Positions 28,932 to 39,854 of a stretch of DNA of 64,000 nucleotides are shown here, one piece after another; positions within the stretch are counted from its first letter, which is position 1; each line of letters starts with the position of its first letter. The DNA is from Pseudomonas fulva 12-X (GTDB lineage: Bacteria > Pseudomonadota > Gammaproteobacteria > Pseudomonadales > Pseudomonadaceae): contig NC_015556.1 of assembly GCF_000213805.1 (NCBI RefSeq), positions 1,612,001-1,676,000 on the forward strand, read 5' to 3'. The notes beneath the pieces are model-generated. The model saw only the letters and a program-made list of their open reading frames with translations. It was not told where the DNA came from and did no database searches. The position numbers and the translations under genes are program-made.

Positions 28932-29216
28932 GGGGGCTCTCCTAATTGGGCCAATGGTTAAAAGGTCAATGGCAAAAATCCTATCATGACCGTTCGTCAT
29001 GTGCGCCGGCTTCGTCTCAATGACGGTCATGCTTTGAATCAATCGCGGCTAACCGGTTCAGCTCATCTGCCAGGGCGATGGCGCGCATCACGTGCTGCGC
29101 CTTGTCAATAAAGCCTATATAATTCCGCCCTTTTCACGCGTGCGGCTCAGGCGCCTTGCCCTTTTTGGCAGGCGATGTCGACGAATCCAGAACCGATCAG
29201 AGAAGCGAACCCGATC

Positions 29217-30992
29217 ATGATGCGCAGCCACTATTGCGGCCAGTTGAACGAAAGCCTGGATGGCCAGGAAATCACCCTGTGTGGATGGGTTCACCGTCGT
29301 CGTGACCACGGTGGTGTGATCTTCCTAGATATCCGCGATCGCGAAGGCCTGGCTCAGGTGGTGTTCGATCCGGATCGTGCCGACACCTTCGCCAAGGCCG
29401 ACCGCGTGCGCAGCGAGTATGTGGTCAAAATCACCGGCAAGGTGCGTCTGCGTCCCGAAGGTGCACGCAACGCCAACATGGCTTCCGGCGCTATCGAGGT
29501 GCTGGGCTACGAGCTGGACGTGCTCAACGAAGCGGAAACCCCGCCATTCCCGCTCAACGAATACACCGATGTGGGTGAAGAAACTCGTCTGCGCTACCGC
29601 TTCATCGACCTGCGTCGCCCGGAAATGGCCGAGAAGCTCAAGCTGCGCTCGCGCATCACCTCGAGCATCCGTCGTTACCTGGACGATAACGGCTTTCTGG
29701 ACGTGGAAACGCCGATCCTCACCCGCGCCACGCCGGAAGGCGCCCGCGACTATCTGGTGCCGAGCCGTACCCACGCGGGTAGCTTCTTCGCCCTGCCGCA
29801 GTCGCCGCAGCTGTTCAAGCAGCTGCTGATGGTCGCCGGCTTCGACCGTTACTACCAGATCGCCAAGTGCTTCCGCGATGAAGACCTGCGTGCCGACCGC
29901 CAGCCGGAATTCACCCAGATCGACATCGAAACCAGCTTCCTGAGCGAAGCCGAGATCATGCACCTCACCGAGACCATGATCCGCAACCTGTTCAAGGAAG
30001 TGCTGGGCGTCGAGTTCGGCGAACTGCCGCACATGACGCTGGCCGAGGCCATGCGTCGTTTCGGCTCCGACAAGCCGGATCTGCGTATCCCGATGGAGCT
30101 GGTCGACGTTGCCGACCAACTCAAGGACGTGGACTTCAAGGTCTTCTCCGGCCCGGCCAACGACCCGAAAGGTCGCGTTGCCGCGCTGCGCGTACCGGGC
30201 GGGGCTAGCATGCCGCGCAAGCAGATCGACGACTACACCAAGTTCGTCGGCAACTACGGCGCCAAGGGTCTGGCCTACATCAAGGTCAACGAACGCGCCA
30301 AGGGCGTGGAAGGTCTGCAGTCGCCGATCGTCAAGAACATCGCCGAGCCGAACCTCAACACCATTCTCGACCGCGTTGGCGCTGTTGACGGCGACATCGT
30401 GTTCTTCGGTGCCGATCGCGCCAAGGTGGTCTGTGATGCCCTGGGCGCGCTGCGCATCAAGCTCGGTCACGACCTCAACCTGCTGACCGCCGAGTGGGCG
30501 CCGCTGTGGGTCGTCGATTTCCCGATGTTCGAAGAGAACGATGACGGCAGCCTGACCGCCATGCACCACCCGTTCACCTCGCCCAAGTGCACACCGGCCG
30601 AGCTGGAGGCCAACCCGGCCGCCGCGCTGTCGCGCGCCTACGACCTGGTGCTCAACGGCACCGAGCTGGGTGGCGGTTCGATCCGTATCCACGACAAGGC
30701 CATGCAGCAGACCGTGTTCCGCGTGCTGGGCATCAGCGAAGACGAGCAGCAGGAGAAGTTCGGCTTCCTGCTTGACGCCCTCAAGTACGGTGCGCCGCCC
30801 CATGGTGGTCTGGCCTTTGGCCTCGACCGTCTGGTGATGCTAATGACCGGCGCTTCGTCGATCCGTGAAGTGATCGCCTTCCCGAAAACCCAGAGCGCGG
30901 CCTGCGTCATGACCCAGGCGCCGGGTGTGGTGGATGGCAAGTCGCTGCGTGAATTGCATATTCGCCTGCGCGAGCAACCCAAGGCCGAATAA
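29217..30992 (+). CDS. aspS: Aspartyl-tRNA synthetase (probably non-discriminating)
   Basis: This 591-aa class IIb synthetase has an N-terminal OB anticodon-binding domain ([23 protein letters not shown]), motif 1, motif 2 ([20 protein letters not shown], about residues 218-237), a GAD insertion domain and motif 3 ([15 protein letters not shown], about 533-547). The start [10 protein letters not shown] gives the length known for the Pseudomonas enzyme; a further upstream start at 29175 is possible but adds non-family sequence. Pseudomonas AspRS is known to charge tRNA-Asn as well, with GatCAB correction; assigning that here is by homology. Confidence 0.95.
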   Translation: MMRSHYCGQLNESLDGQEITLCGWVHRRRDHGGVIFLDIRDREGLAQVVFDPDRADTFAKADRVRSEYVVKITGKVRLRPEGARNANMASGAIEVLGYELDVLNEAETPPFPLNEYTDVGEETRLRYRFIDLRRPEMAEKLKLRSRITSSIRRYLDDNGFLDVETPILTRATPEGARDYLVPSRTHAGSFFALPQSPQLFKQLLMVAGFDRYYQIAKCFRDEDLRADRQPEFTQIDIETSFLSEAEIMHLTETMIRNLFKEVLGVEFGELPHMTLAEAMRRFGSDKPDLRIPMELVDVADQLKDVDFKVFSGPANDPKGRVAALRVPGGASMPRKQIDDYTKFVGNYGAKGLAYIKVNERAKGVEGLQSPIVKNIAEPNLNTILDRVGAVDGDIVFFGADRAKVVCDALGALRIKLGHDLNLLTAEWAPLWVVDFPMFEENDDGSLTAMHHPFTSPKCTPAELEANPAAALSRAYDLVLNGTELGGGSIRIHDKAMQQTVFRVLGISEDEQQEKFGFLLDALKYGAPPHGGLAFGLDRLVMLMTGASSIREVIAFPKTQSAACVMTQAPGVVDGKSLRELHIRLREQPKAE

Positions 30993-31000
30993 GCCGACAC

Positions 31001-31031
31001 AAGAAGCCTGGTTATCCAGGCTTCTTCGTTA
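31001..31031 (+). terminator. Hairpin terminator after aspS
   Basis: An 11-bp perfect stem (AAGAAGCCTGG with CCAGGCTTCTT, loop TTAT) is followed by CGTTATT. It lies 9 bases after the aspS stop and is plausible as a terminator or attenuator before pmpR. Confidence 0.7.
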
Positions 31032-31084
31032 TTGAGCGTGAGTTTTCACCTTCTGCAATCACTGTAATGACGATGGAGTGAGTT

Positions 31085-31831
31085 ATGGCTGGTCATTCCA
31101 AATGGGCCAACATCAAGCACCGCAAGGGGCGTCAGGACGCCAAGCGCGGCAAGATCTTCACCAAGCTGATTCGTGAGCTGACGGTCGCGGCCAAGCACGG
31201 CGGGCCGATCCCGGCGGACAACCCGCGCCTGCGTCTGGCTGTCGACAAGGCGCTGACCAACAACATGTCGCGCGACGTGATCGACCGTGCCATCGCCCGG
31301 GGTGCCGGCAACAACGAAGCCGACAATGTCGTCGAGTTCAGCTATGAAGGGTACGCACCGAGTGGTGTGGCGATCATCGTTGAAGTGATGACCGACAACC
31401 GTAACCGTACCGCTGCCGAAGTGCGTCACGCCTTCACCAAGTGCGGCGGCAACCTGGGTACCGACGGTTCGGTGGCCTACATGTTCGAGCGCAAAGGGCA
31501 GATCAGCTTTGCTTCGGTAGATGAAGACGCCCTGATGGAAGCGGCGCTCGAGGCCGGCGCCGACGATGTGGAAATGGGCGAGGAGGGCGCTGCTCTGGTG
31601 TCGACCAGCTTCACCGAATTCCATGCCGTCAACGAGTCCCTGGCTGCTGCCGGTTTCAAGGCCGAGGAGGCGGAGATCGCCATGATCCCGTCGATCAGTG
31701 CGCCGATCACCGATCTGGAAACCGCGCAGAAAGTCTTCAAGCTGATCGACATGCTCGAGGATCTGGATGACGTGCAGAGCGTCTATCACAACGCCGAGGT
31801 TTCCGACGAAATCATGGAGCAGTTGGGCTGA
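31085..31831 (+). CDS. pmpR: YebC/PmpR-family transcriptional regulator
   Basis: The 248-aa protein begins [20 protein letters not shown], the hallmark of YebC/PmpR, with the three-domain family length and [20 protein letters not shown]. In P. aeruginosa PmpR represses pqsR; other YebC proteins act in translation of polyproline stretches. Which role applies here is not evident. It is placed between aspS and ruvCAB, as in many gamma-proteobacteria, with a terminator after it. Confidence 0.93.
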   Translation: MAGHSKWANIKHRKGRQDAKRGKIFTKLIRELTVAAKHGGPIPADNPRLRLAVDKALTNNMSRDVIDRAIARGAGNNEADNVVEFSYEGYAPSGVAIIVEVMTDNRNRTAAEVRHAFTKCGGNLGTDGSVAYMFERKGQISFASVDEDALMEAALEAGADDVEMGEEGAALVSTSFTEFHAVNESLAAAGFKAEEAEIAMIPSISAPITDLETAQKVFKLIDMLEDLDDVQSVYHNAEVSDEIMEQLG

Positions 31832-31849
31832 TCCCGTCGCTGCATCCTG

Positions 31850-31887
31850 AGCCGGAAGTTTGCCGTTGCGCGCTTCCGGCTTTTTTA
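31850..31887 (+). terminator. Rho-independent terminator after pmpR
   Basis: GCCGGAAG (31851-31858) pairs with CTTCCGGC (31873-31880), followed by TTTTTTA. The loop is 14 bases and may fold further. Confidence 0.82.
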
Positions 31888-32019
31888 TGGGCGCGTTTCG
31901 GTGGTCGGCAGTCGACAGGTCTGAGCAATCCTTTGAGTGACGGCTGCCACCTGGCGCCCCTATACTCGCGCCTGGATAAATAGACAGTGTGGCTGCCAGG
32001 CCACAGGTGGATGACGGGC

Positions 32020-32544
32020 ATGACGCTGATTCTGGGAATCGACCCCGGTTCCCGCATTACCGGCTACGGGGTGATACGTGACACCGGACGCAGCTGTGAG
32101 TACGTGGCCTCGGGCTGCATTCGCACCGGCGCTGGGCCCTTGGCTGAGCGCCTGCAGATCGTCTTTCGCGGCGTGAGCGAGGTGATTCGCACCTTCGGGC
32201 CGGTGACCATGGGGATCGAGCAGGTGTTCATGGCGCGCAATGCCGATTCCGCACTTAAGCTCGGTCAGGCGCGTGGTGCTGCTATCGTCGCGGCAGTCGA
32301 GGCGGGCCTCGAGGTCAGCGAATACACCGCTACCCAGGTCAAGCAGGCAGTGGTCGGCACCGGTGGTGCCGACAAGGAGCAGGTGCAGATGATGGTCATG
32401 CACTTGCTCAAACTGGTGCAGAAGCCGCAGATCGATGCCTCCGATGCGCTGGGTATCGCCCTGTGTCACGCCCATCACCGGCAGAGCCTGATTCCCCATG
32501 GCCTGGCCAGCGCCAAACGGCGCGGCGGTCGGCTTCGTTTATAA
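32020..32544 (+). CDS. ruvC: Holliday junction resolvase RuvC
   Basis: RuvC cuts Holliday junctions after RuvAB branch migration. The 174-aa RNase H-fold nuclease has the first catalytic Asp in [15 protein letters not shown], the Glu in [13 protein letters not shown], and the C-terminal Asp pair in [15 protein letters not shown]. The ATG at 32020 ([10 protein letters not shown]) gives the family length. It is 83 bases ahead of ruvA and probably co-transcribed with it. Confidence 0.96.
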   Translation: MTLILGIDPGSRITGYGVIRDTGRSCEYVASGCIRTGAGPLAERLQIVFRGVSEVIRTFGPVTMGIEQVFMARNADSALKLGQARGAAIVAAVEAGLEVSEYTATQVKQAVVGTGGADKEQVQMMVMHLLKLVQKPQIDASDALGIALCHAHHRQSLIPHGLASAKRRGGRLRL

Positions 32545-32627
32545 GCAGTCGTTCAGGTCGCTAGCGGCTGGTTGCCGCCATGCGTGACTTCGGGCGGTAT
32601 TGAATCTTCTATGTGAGGAGTGCGTCG

Positions 32628-33233
32628 GTGATCGGACGTTTACGCGGCACCCTGGCGGAAAAGCAGCCGCCGCATTTGATTCTGGATGTGAATGGTCTGG
32701 GCTATGAGCTGGAAGTCCCCATGACCACGTTGTACCGTTTGCCCCCCGTAGGTGAGCCGCTGACCCTGCACACCCATCTGGTGGTGCGCGAGGATGCTCA
32801 TCTGCTGTACGGCTTTTTCGAGAAGCGCGAGCGTGAGCTGTTTCGTGAGCTGATCCGCCTCAACGGCGTCGGCCCGAAACTCGCACTGGCGCTGATGTCC
32901 GGGTTGGAAATCGACGAGCTGGTGCGCTGCGTGCAGGCTCAGGATACCGCCGCGCTGGTGAAGATTCCCGGCGTTGGCAAGAAGACCGCCGAGCGTCTGC
33001 TGGTCGAGCTCAAGGATCGCTTCAAGGCCTGGGAAGCGGTGCCTGGCATGGCGCCACTGGTGGTTGAACCTCGTGCTGGAGGCGCAGTCTCAAGCGCGGA
33101 GAATGATGCGGTGAGTGCGCTTATCTCGCTGGGCTACAAGCCTCAGGAAGCCAGTCGCGCCGTTTCGGCAGTCAAAGAAGATGGATTGAGTAGTGAAGAC
33201 ATGATCCGCCGCGCGCTGAAAGGAATGCTCTAG
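32628..33233 (+). CDS. ruvA: Holliday junction branch migration protein RuvA
   Basis: RuvA tetramers hold the four-way junction and load RuvB. The 201-aa protein starts at a GTG ([20 protein letters not shown]) preceded by GAGGAG. It has an OB-fold N domain, two helix-hairpin-helix motifs ([16 protein letters not shown] and [19 protein letters not shown]) and a C-terminal RuvB-binding domain ([16 protein letters not shown]). Its stop is directly followed by the ruvB ATG. Confidence 0.96.
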   Translation: MIGRLRGTLAEKQPPHLILDVNGLGYELEVPMTTLYRLPPVGEPLTLHTHLVVREDAHLLYGFFEKRERELFRELIRLNGVGPKLALALMSGLEIDELVRCVQAQDTAALVKIPGVGKKTAERLLVELKDRFKAWEAVPGMAPLVVEPRAGGAVSSAENDAVSALISLGYKPQEASRAVSAVKEDGLSSEDMIRRALKGML

Positions 33234-34289
33234 ATGCTCGACGCCGACAGGTTGGTGACGGCGGGCACTCGCGACCGCGACGAGCAGGTCGACCGCGCCA
33301 TTCGTCCGCTCAAGCTGGCCGAGTACATCGGTCAGCCGGTGGTGCGCGAGCAGATGGAGCTGTTTATCCAGGCGGCGCGCGGGCGCAAGGAATCGCTGGA
33401 TCACACCCTGATCTTCGGCCCGCCCGGCCTTGGTAAAACCACCTTGGCCAACATCATCGCTCAGGAAATGCAGGTTTCCATCAAGAGCACCTCTGGCCCG
33501 GTGCTCGAGCGCCCGGGTGATCTGGCGGCGCTGCTGACCAATCTCGAGCCGGGCGATGTGCTGTTCATCGATGAAATCCATCGCCTCTCGCCTATCGTCG
33601 AAGAGGTGCTGTACCCGGCGATGGAAGATTTCCAGCTCGATATCATGATCGGCGAAGGCCCGGCGGCCCGCTCGATCAAGCTGGATCTGCCGCCGTTCAC
33701 TCTGGTCGGCGCCACCACCCGTGCCGGCATGCTCACCAATCCACTGCGCGACCGTTTCGGGATCGTCCAGCGCCTGGAGTTCTACAGCACCGAGGACCTG
33801 GCCACCATCGTCAGCCGCGCCGCTGGCATTCTCGGCCTGCCCATCGAAGCGCGCGGCGCCGTGGAGATCGCTCGCCGTGCGCGCGGCACGCCGCGTATCG
33901 CCAACCGCCTGCTGCGCCGCGTTCGCGATTTCGCCGAGGTGCGAGGTCAGGGTGCGATCACTCAGCAGGTCGCCGACCTGGCGCTGAACCTGCTGGATGT
34001 CGACGAACGCGGTTTCGATCATCAGGATCGCCGCCTGCTGCTGACCATGATCGAGAAGTTCGACGGCGGCCCGGTGGGTGTCGACAGCCTAGCTGCGGCG
34101 ATCAGCGAAGAGCGGCACACCATCGAGGACGTGCTCGAGCCGTACCTGATTCAGCAGGGTTACATCATGCGCACGCCGAGAGGGCGCGTGGTGACCCGTC
34201 ACGCCTATCTGCATTTCGGCCTCAATGCCCCAAAACGCATGGACGAGCGCCCGGCGCTCGACCTGTTCAACGACGGAGACGCGCCGTGA
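33234..34289 (+). CDS. ruvB: Holliday junction branch migration ATPase RuvB
   Basis: This 351-aa AAA+ motor drives branch migration with RuvA. It shows Walker [12 protein letters not shown] (about residues 63-73), Walker [11 protein letters not shown], sensor 1 LVGATTRAG, the arginine finger region LRDRFG and a C-terminal winged helix ([17 protein letters not shown]). It starts directly after ruvA. No second-site start is needed. Confidence 0.96.
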   Translation: MLDADRLVTAGTRDRDEQVDRAIRPLKLAEYIGQPVVREQMELFIQAARGRKESLDHTLIFGPPGLGKTTLANIIAQEMQVSIKSTSGPVLERPGDLAALLTNLEPGDVLFIDEIHRLSPIVEEVLYPAMEDFQLDIMIGEGPAARSIKLDLPPFTLVGATTRAGMLTNPLRDRFGIVQRLEFYSTEDLATIVSRAAGILGLPIEARGAVEIARRARGTPRIANRLLRRVRDFAEVRGQGAITQQVADLALNLLDVDERGFDHQDRRLLLTMIEKFDGGPVGVDSLAAAISEERHTIEDVLEPYLIQQGYIMRTPRGRVVTRHAYLHFGLNAPKRMDERPALDLFNDGDAP

Positions 34290-34339
34290 AAAAAATACTT
34301 GCGCGCCCGATTGGCAAGACACGGGGCTGGCACTAGAGT

Positions 34340-34795
34340 ATGCGCGCCCAAGATGCCGGTCAGCCGTTTGCACATCGCTGTCGTGTCTATTACGAGGACA
34401 CCGATGCGGGCGGAGTGGTCTATTACGTCAACTACCTCAAATTCATGGAGCGGGCCCGTACCGAGCGACTGCGTGAACTGGGTTTTTCCCAATCGACGCT
34501 GGCTGGTGAGGGGCTGCTGTTCGTCGTGCATTCCAGCGAAGCGCGCTATCACGCGCCGGCGCGGCTGGACGACGAGCTGGTGGTCAGTGCCGAGGTATAC
34601 GAGTTGAACCGCGCCAGCCTGCGCTTTCGTCAACAGGTGAGGCGGGCCGCGGATAACGTGCTGCTCTGCGAAGGGCAGTTTCTGGTGGCCTGTGTGCGCG
34701 CCGATAATTTCAAACCCCGGGCCATGTCCCCGTCTCTGCGAACGGCGTTCGCAGGGCAGGGTGACGTTGCCGGTACATCTACTGCAGGAGAGTAA
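34340..34795 (+). CDS. ybgC: Tol-Pal system-associated acyl-CoA thioesterase YbgC
   Basis: The 151-aa hot-dog-fold thioesterase has the 4HBT active-site segment [27 protein letters not shown] (about residues 15-41) with the catalytic Asp. YbgC acts on acyl-CoA or acyl-ACP and is conserved as the first gene of the tol-pal cluster, suggesting a phospholipid role at the inner membrane. tolQ begins two bases after its stop. It is 50 bases after ruvB. Confidence 0.93.
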   Translation: MRAQDAGQPFAHRCRVYYEDTDAGGVVYYVNYLKFMERARTERLRELGFSQSTLAGEGLLFVVHSSEARYHAPARLDDELVVSAEVYELNRASLRFRQQVRRAADNVLLCEGQFLVACVRADNFKPRAMSPSLRTAFAGQGDVAGTSTAGE

Positions 34796-34797
34796 GC

Positions 34798-35499
34798 GTG
34801 CAAGCCAACGCAAATGCCGTTGACCACATGTCGATGTGGAGTCTGATCAGCAACGCCAGTCTGGTGGTGCAGTTGGTGATGCTCACCCTGGTGGCCGCTT
34901 CGGTCATCTCGTGGGTGATGATTTTCCAGCGCAGCAATTTCCTGCGCTCGGCCAAGCGCTCGCTCGACAGTTTTGAAGAGCGTTTCTGGTCGGGTATCGA
35001 CCTGTCCAAGCTGTATCGCCAGGCCGGCAGCAACCCGGACCCTGACTCGGGTCTGGAGCAGATCTTCCGCGCCGGTTTCAAGGAGTTCTCTCGTCTGCGT
35101 CAGCAGCCGGGCATGGATCCCGATGCGGTGATGGATGGCGTCGCCCGTTCCATGCGCGTGGCCATTTCCCGTGAGGAAGAAAAGCTGGAAACCAGCCTGC
35201 CGTTCCTCGCCACCGTCGGTTCCACCAGCCCGTACATCGGTCTGTTCGGTACCGTGTGGGGCATCATGAACTCCTTCCGTGGTCTGGCTCAGGTGCAGCA
35301 GGCCACCCTGGCCACCGTCGCCCCGGGTATCGCCGAGGCACTGATCGCCACCGCCATCGGTCTGTTCGCGGCCATCCCGGCGGTTATCGCCTACAACCGT
35401 TTCTCCGCGCGCGGTGAAATGCTGATCGGCCGCTACTACACCTTCGCCGACGAGTTCCAGGCGATCCTGCACCGCAAAGTACACAGCAGCGAAGAATAA
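34798..35499 (+). CDS. tolQ: Tol-Pal system inner-membrane protein TolQ
   Basis: TolQ forms, with TolR, the proton-motive-force motor of the Tol-Pal system. The 233-aa MotA/ExbB-type protein has three membrane segments: about residues 17-39, and the pair at LGLFGTVWGIMNSFRGLA and ATAIGLFAAIPAVIAYNRF with their polar pore residues. It begins with GTG preceded by GGAG. In pseudomonads it partners the following tolR; the two are about 33 bases apart. Confidence 0.95.
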   Translation: MQANANAVDHMSMWSLISNASLVVQLVMLTLVAASVISWVMIFQRSNFLRSAKRSLDSFEERFWSGIDLSKLYRQAGSNPDPDSGLEQIFRAGFKEFSRLRQQPGMDPDAVMDGVARSMRVAISREEEKLETSLPFLATVGSTSPYIGLFGTVWGIMNSFRGLAQVQQATLATVAPGIAEALIATAIGLFAAIPAVIAYNRFSARGEMLIGRYYTFADEFQAILHRKVHSSEE

Positions 35500-35532
35500 G
35501 CTTCCGGCGCACTCAATACAGGTTTAAAAACC

Positions 35533-35991
35533 ATGGCCAGAGCCAGAATTCGCAACAGACGCAAGCCCGTCGCCGAGATGAACGTGGTGCCTTACATCGA
35601 TGTGATGTTGGTGCTGCTGGTCATCTTCATGGTGACGGCGCCGATGCTCAACCAGGGCGTCAAGGTCGACCTGCCGCAGGTCAGCAGCGATGTGCTGCCC
35701 CAGGATAACGACTCCCAAGTGCTGACCATTTCCATCAAGTCCGACAAGTCGTACTACTGGAACATGGGCACCGAGGTGGACACCGATACGGTTCAGGATC
35801 GCGCCCTGACGCTGGACGAAATGACCCGCGCAGTGACCGCCATCATCAATCAGAGCCGCAGTCAGGGTAAGCAGGTGCAGGTGTTCGTGCGCGGCGACAA
35901 GGCCGTCGATTACGGCACCGTGATGTCCGCCATGGGCGGCTTGCAGCAGTCGGGCGTGGGTAACGTCGGCCTGATCACCGAGGCGCCCTGA
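35533..35991 (+). CDS. tolR: Tol-Pal system protein TolR
   Basis: The 152-aa ExbD-type subunit has one N-terminal membrane helix carrying the essential aspartate (PYIDVMLVLLVIFM, D23), then a periplasmic domain. D23 is the proton-coupling residue of the motor. Its stop overlaps the tolA start by one base (TGATG). Confidence 0.95.
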   Translation: MARARIRNRRKPVAEMNVVPYIDVMLVLLVIFMVTAPMLNQGVKVDLPQVSSDVLPQDNDSQVLTISIKSDKSYYWNMGTEVDTDTVQDRALTLDEMTRAVTAIINQSRSQGKQVQVFVRGDKAVDYGTVMSAMGGLQQSGVGNVGLITEAP

Positions 35992-37007
35992 TGCAGCAGC
36001 GTGAACGCTCACCTTCGGAAAGCCTGTTCTGGCCGGTGGTTTGGGCCGTAGGGCTGCACGTGCTGATGTTCGGCATGCTGTTCGTCAGTTTTGCCTTCGC
36101 GCCCGAACTGCCGCCGGCAAAACCGATCGTGCAGGCTACCCTGTACCAATTGAAGTCGCAGAGCCAGGCCACGACCCAGACCAACCAGAAGATTGCCGGC
36201 GAAGCGAAGAAGACTGCCGCGCCGCAATACGAAACCGAGCAGCTGGAACAGAAGAAGGCCGAGGCCGAAAAACAGGCTCAGGCCAAGGCTGAAGCGCAGA
36301 AGCAGGCAGAGGCCAAAGCGGCGGAACAAAAGAAAGCTGACGAGGCTCGAAAAGCCGATGCAGCCAAGAAGGCTGAGGCCGATGCCGCGGCGAAAGCTGC
36401 CGAGCAGAAGAAACTCGCCGATGTAGCGGCGAAGAAGAAAGCAGCGGAAGAGGCCGAGAAGAAAAAGGCAGCTGACGAAGCAGCGAAGAAGAAAGCCGCC
36501 GAGGACGCCAAGAAAAAGGCAGCCGAAGAGGCGAAGAAGAAAGCGGCAGCTGAAGCAGCCAAGAAAAAGGCTGCCGAGGATGCCAAGAAGAAAGCGGCGC
36601 AGGCGGCTGAGCGCAAGGCGGTCGAGGACAAGAAGGCAGCGGCACTGGCCGAGTTGTTGTCCGACGATACCGAGCGGCAGCAGGCGTTGGCCGAGACCCA
36701 GGGTGATCAGGTCGCCGGCAGTCTCGATGACCTGATCGTCAAGCTGGTGAGTGAGCAATGGCGACGTCCGCCGTCCGCTCGCAACGGCATGAGCGTTGAA
36801 GTGCTGATCGAGATGTTGCCCGATGGCACTATCACCAACGCCAGCGTGAGTCGCTCCAGCGGGGATGCACCTTTCGACAGTTCAGCGGTACAGGCAGTAC
36901 GCAACGTGGGGCGTATTGCAGAAATGCAGCAACTTGATCGTGCCACGTTCGATCGGCTTTACCGGCAGCGTCGTGCCGTCTTCAAACCGGAGGATTTAGG
37001 TCTGTGA
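35991..37007 (+). CDS. tolA: Tol-Pal system protein TolA
   Basis: TolA links the inner-membrane motor to Pal/TolB at the outer membrane. The 338-aa protein has an N-terminal membrane helix (about residues 13-35), a long Ala/Lys/Glu-rich helical stalk (about 75-220, many [12 protein letters not shown] repeats) and a globular C-terminal domain with the [25 protein letters not shown] region. The stalk is low-complexity and its length can vary by repeat slippage. Its stop overlaps the tolB GTG start. Confidence 0.95.
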   Translation: MQQRERSPSESLFWPVVWAVGLHVLMFGMLFVSFAFAPELPPAKPIVQATLYQLKSQSQATTQTNQKIAGEAKKTAAPQYETEQLEQKKAEAEKQAQAKAEAQKQAEAKAAEQKKADEARKADAAKKAEADAAAKAAEQKKLADVAAKKKAAEEAEKKKAADEAAKKKAAEDAKKKAAEEAKKKAAAEAAKKKAAEDAKKKAAQAAERKAVEDKKAAALAELLSDDTERQQALAETQGDQVAGSLDDLIVKLVSEQWRRPPSARNGMSVEVLIEMLPDGTITNASVSRSSGDAPFDSSAVQAVRNVGRIAEMQQLDRATFDRLYRQRRAVFKPEDLGL

Positions 37008-38302
37008 ATACCCTGATGCGAATCGTTGTACTGGGGCTGGCCATGCTGGTCGGTACCGTGCAAGCGGCTGATCCCTTGGTCATCAGTACCGGTACTGATC
37101 GAGCCACTCCCATTGCTGTAGTACCTTTCGGCTGGCAGGGCGGCAATGTGCTGCCCGAAGACATCTCCACCATCGTCGGTAACGATCTGCGCAACACTGG
37201 CGTGTTCGAACCGATTCCGCGTCAGAACATGATCAGCCTGCCGACCCAGGCCAGCGAAGTCATCTTCCGTGACTGGAAGGCCCTCGGCGCCCAGTACGTG
37301 CTGGTCGGCAACATCGTGCCCAATGGCGCGCGCCTGCAGGTGCAGTACGCGCTGTTCAATGTGGCGACCGAGCAGCAGGTGATGACCGGCACCGTAGGTG
37401 GCGGCACCGATCAGCTGCGCGATATGGCGCACTACATTGCGGACCAGTCGTTCGAGAAGCTCACCGGCGTCAAGGGTGCCTTCTCCACGCGCATGCTCTA
37501 TGTGACGGCCGAGCGCTTCGGTGTGAACAACACCCGCTACACCCTGCAACGCTCGGACTACGACGGCGCCCGCGCCGTGACCCTGCTGCAGTCTCGCGAG
37601 CCAATCCTGTCGCCGTCCTTCGCGTCTGATGGCAAGCGCATCGCCTATGTGTCGTTCGAGCAGAAGCGCCCGCGCATCTTCGTGCAGAACGTCGATACCG
37701 GTCGCCGCGAGCAGATCACCAACTTCGAAGGCCTCAATGGCGCGCCGGCCTGGTCGCCGGATGGCAGCAAGCTGGCGTTCACTCTGTCGCGTGACGGCAA
37801 TCCGGAAATTTATGTAATGGACATGGGTTCGCGTAACCTGCGTCGCATCACCAACAATTCGGCTATCGATACCGAACCGTTCTGGGGTAAGGATGGCCAG
37901 ACCATCTATTTCACCTCCGACCGTTCCGGCAAGCCGCAAATCTATAAGACCAACATCAATTCTGGTGCGGTCGACCGAGTGACCTTCGTCGGTAACTACA
38001 ATGCCAACCCTAAATTGTCCGCTGACGAAAAAACCCTGGTAATGATTCATCGCCAGGATGGTTACACCGTGTTCAAGGTAGCGGCTCAGGACCTGGAACG
38101 CGGCAATCTGCGCATTCTTTCAGATACAAGTTTGGATGAGTCGCCTACTGTTGCGCCCAATGGCACCATGATAATCTACGCTACCCGCCAGCAGGGGCGG
38201 GGAGTCCTGATGTTAGCGTCCACCAATGGTCGCGTTAGGCTCCCTCTACCTACCGCTCAAGGCGAAGTTCGAGAGCCATCCTGGTCCCCCTTCCTGAACT
38301 GA
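37004..38302 (+). CDS. tolB: Tol-Pal system beta-propeller protein TolB
   Basis: The 432-aa periplasmic protein has a signal peptide ([22 protein letters not shown]), an N-terminal alpha/beta domain and a six-bladed beta-propeller with repeated [27 protein letters not shown] blades. The GTG at 37004 sits in a GTGA overlap with tolA and has GGAGG ten bases upstream; an ATG at 37016 would remove four residues. TolB binds Pal and TolA. Confidence 0.95.
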   Translation: MNTLMRIVVLGLAMLVGTVQAADPLVISTGTDRATPIAVVPFGWQGGNVLPEDISTIVGNDLRNTGVFEPIPRQNMISLPTQASEVIFRDWKALGAQYVLVGNIVPNGARLQVQYALFNVATEQQVMTGTVGGGTDQLRDMAHYIADQSFEKLTGVKGAFSTRMLYVTAERFGVNNTRYTLQRSDYDGARAVTLLQSREPILSPSFASDGKRIAYVSFEQKRPRIFVQNVDTGRREQITNFEGLNGAPAWSPDGSKLAFTLSRDGNPEIYVMDMGSRNLRRITNNSAIDTEPFWGKDGQTIYFTSDRSGKPQIYKTNINSGAVDRVTFVGNYNANPKLSADEKTLVMIHRQDGYTVFKVAAQDLERGNLRILSDTSLDESPTVAPNGTMIIYATRQQGRGVLMLASTNGRVRLPLPTAQGEVREPSWSPFLN

Positions 38303-38359
38303 TGCGCGGTGCTTTACCTGTTTGATGCTTAACACACTGGGGTTCATTAGGAGTTACAC

Positions 38360-38857
38360 ATGGAAATGCTGAAATTTGGCAAGTTTGCTGCACTGAGCCT
38401 GGCTCTCGCCGTGGCTGTTGGCTGTTCCTCCAAAGGCGGCGACGCTGCTGGCGAAGGCGCTGTAGACCCGAACGCTGGCTACGGTGCGAACACCGGCGCC
38501 GTTGACGGCAGCCTGAGTGAAGAAGCCGCTCTGCGCGCTATCACCACTTTCTACTTCGAATACGACAGCTCTGACCTGAAGCCGGAAGCCATGCGCGCTC
38601 TGGACGTTCATGCCAAGGACCTGAAAGCCAACGGTGCTCGCGTCGTTCTGGAAGGCCACGCTGACGAGCGCGGTACCCGCGAATACAACATGGCTCTGGG
38701 CGAGCGTCGTGCCAAGGCCGTTCAGCGTTACCTGGTTCTGCAGGGCGTTTCCCCTGCTCAGCTGGAACTGGTTTCCTACGGCGAAGAGCGTCCGGTTGCT
38801 ACCGGCCACGACGAGCAGTCCTGGGCTCAGAACCGTCGCGTCGAACTGCGTAAGTAA
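38360..38857 (+). CDS. pal: Peptidoglycan-associated lipoprotein Pal (OprL)
   Basis: The 165-aa outer-membrane lipoprotein has a lipobox ending in AVGC (Cys at about residue 22). It also has an OmpA-like peptidoglycan-binding domain with [19 protein letters not shown] and the [16 protein letters not shown] helix (about residues 60-165), which binds diaminopimelate. AGGAG precedes the ATG. It may also have its own promoter in the 57 bases after tolB. The P. aeruginosa name is OprL. Confidence 0.96.
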   Translation: MEMLKFGKFAALSLALAVAVGCSSKGGDAAGEGAVDPNAGYGANTGAVDGSLSEEAALRAITTFYFEYDSSDLKPEAMRALDVHAKDLKANGARVVLEGHADERGTREYNMALGERRAKAVQRYLVLQGVSPAQLELVSYGEERPVATGHDEQSWAQNRRVELRK

Positions 38858-38863
38858 TTCGAT

Positions 38864-39670
38864 ATGCGAATTTGCCAGCGTGTAGTAACCGCTATGGTCC
38901 TGAGTCTGCCGCTTGCGGCTTTGGCTCAGGTGCCCGTACAAGATGGCAGCACCGGTAACGGTGGTGGCAACTCGAATGCCGGTTACGGCACGTCTGGCGC
39001 CTACGCTGGAGGTGGGGTGCAAACTCCATCTACAGCGCAGGGCATGCTGTTCAGTCAGCTCCAGCAGATGCAGCAGGATATTGCGCAACTGCGTGGCATG
39101 CTCGAAGAGCAGCAGAACGATATTCAGCGTTTGAAGAAGGAAAGCCTGGAGCGTTATCAGGACCTCGACAAGCGACTGAGCAGTGGCCCAGCCACCCAGA
39201 ATTCTCAAGCCGCGGGGGCCAGTAATGGCGCCGGTGGTGCTTCCGTAGGTGCAGGCGAGGCAGGGCAGCAAGCCTCTGGCGAGCCGGCCGATCCTGCGAA
39301 GGAAAAGCTGTTCTACGATGCAGCTTTCGATCTGATCAAAGCCAAGGATTTCGACAAGGCCAGCCAGGCATTCGCCGCTTTCCTGCGTCGTTACCCCAAC
39401 AGCCAGTACGCCGGCAACGCGCAATACTGGCTGGGTGAAGTGAACCTCGCCAAGGGCGATCTGCAGGGTGCGAGCCAGGCATTCGCCAAGGTCAGCCAGG
39501 CCTATCCGCAGCACAGTAAAGTGCCGGATTCGCTGTACAAGCTGGCCGATGTGGAAATCCGCATGGGCAACAACGACAAGGCCAAGAGCACCTTGCAGCA
39601 GGTTATCGCCCAGTATCCGGGCACCTCTGCCGCACAGTTGGCGCAGCGTGACCTGCAGCGTATTCGCTGA
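38864..39670 (+). CDS. cpoB: Cell division coordinator CpoB (YbgF)
   Basis: The 268-aa periplasmic protein has a signal peptide (MRICQRVVTAMVLSLPLAALAQ), a coiled coil (QLQQMQQDIAQLRGMLEEQQ, about residues 62-105), a low-complexity linker, and C-terminal TPR repeats (about 145-265, AFAAFLRRYPNSQYAGNAQYWLGE). CpoB coordinates Tol-Pal with peptidoglycan synthesis at division. It follows pal after six bases and ends in a terminator. Confidence 0.94.
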   Translation: MRICQRVVTAMVLSLPLAALAQVPVQDGSTGNGGGNSNAGYGTSGAYAGGGVQTPSTAQGMLFSQLQQMQQDIAQLRGMLEEQQNDIQRLKKESLERYQDLDKRLSSGPATQNSQAAGASNGAGGASVGAGEAGQQASGEPADPAKEKLFYDAAFDLIKAKDFDKASQAFAAFLRRYPNSQYAGNAQYWLGEVNLAKGDLQGASQAFAKVSQAYPQHSKVPDSLYKLADVEIRMGNNDKAKSTLQQVIAQYPGTSAAQLAQRDLQRIR

Positions 39671-39686
39671 TTGACGCCTGCTCATG

Positions 39687-39713
39687 AAACCCGCGCCAGT
39701 CGCGGGTTTTTTG
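39687..39713 (+). terminator. Rho-independent terminator after cpoB
   Basis: AAACCCGCG/CGCGGGTTT with a 5-base loop is followed by a T-run (TTTTTT including the arm). It ends the Tol-Pal operon. Confidence 0.9.
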
Positions 39714-39854
39714 TGCCTGTAAAAAGCCTCGCCACACAGTCTGCACCGTGCGGCTTCTGAGCGATGGCCCGCCGCCGCCTGTTTCGTTTAGAATTGCCGC
39801 CCGTTTTCGCAACGGAGGCGGATGGCCTGTTTAGCTGTCACGCCCGGTGCCCCT

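Noticed and set aside
36250..36640. Short direct repeats that could be mistaken for a repeat array
   Set aside because: They encode the Ala/Lys/Glu helical stalk of TolA; there is no spacer/repeat regularity of a CRISPR array.
39714..39854. preQ1 riboswitch upstream of queE
   Set aside because: The 140-base leader shows no convincing pseudoknot with the conserved preQ1 loop sequence; the TAGAAT hexamer looks more like an ordinary promoter element.
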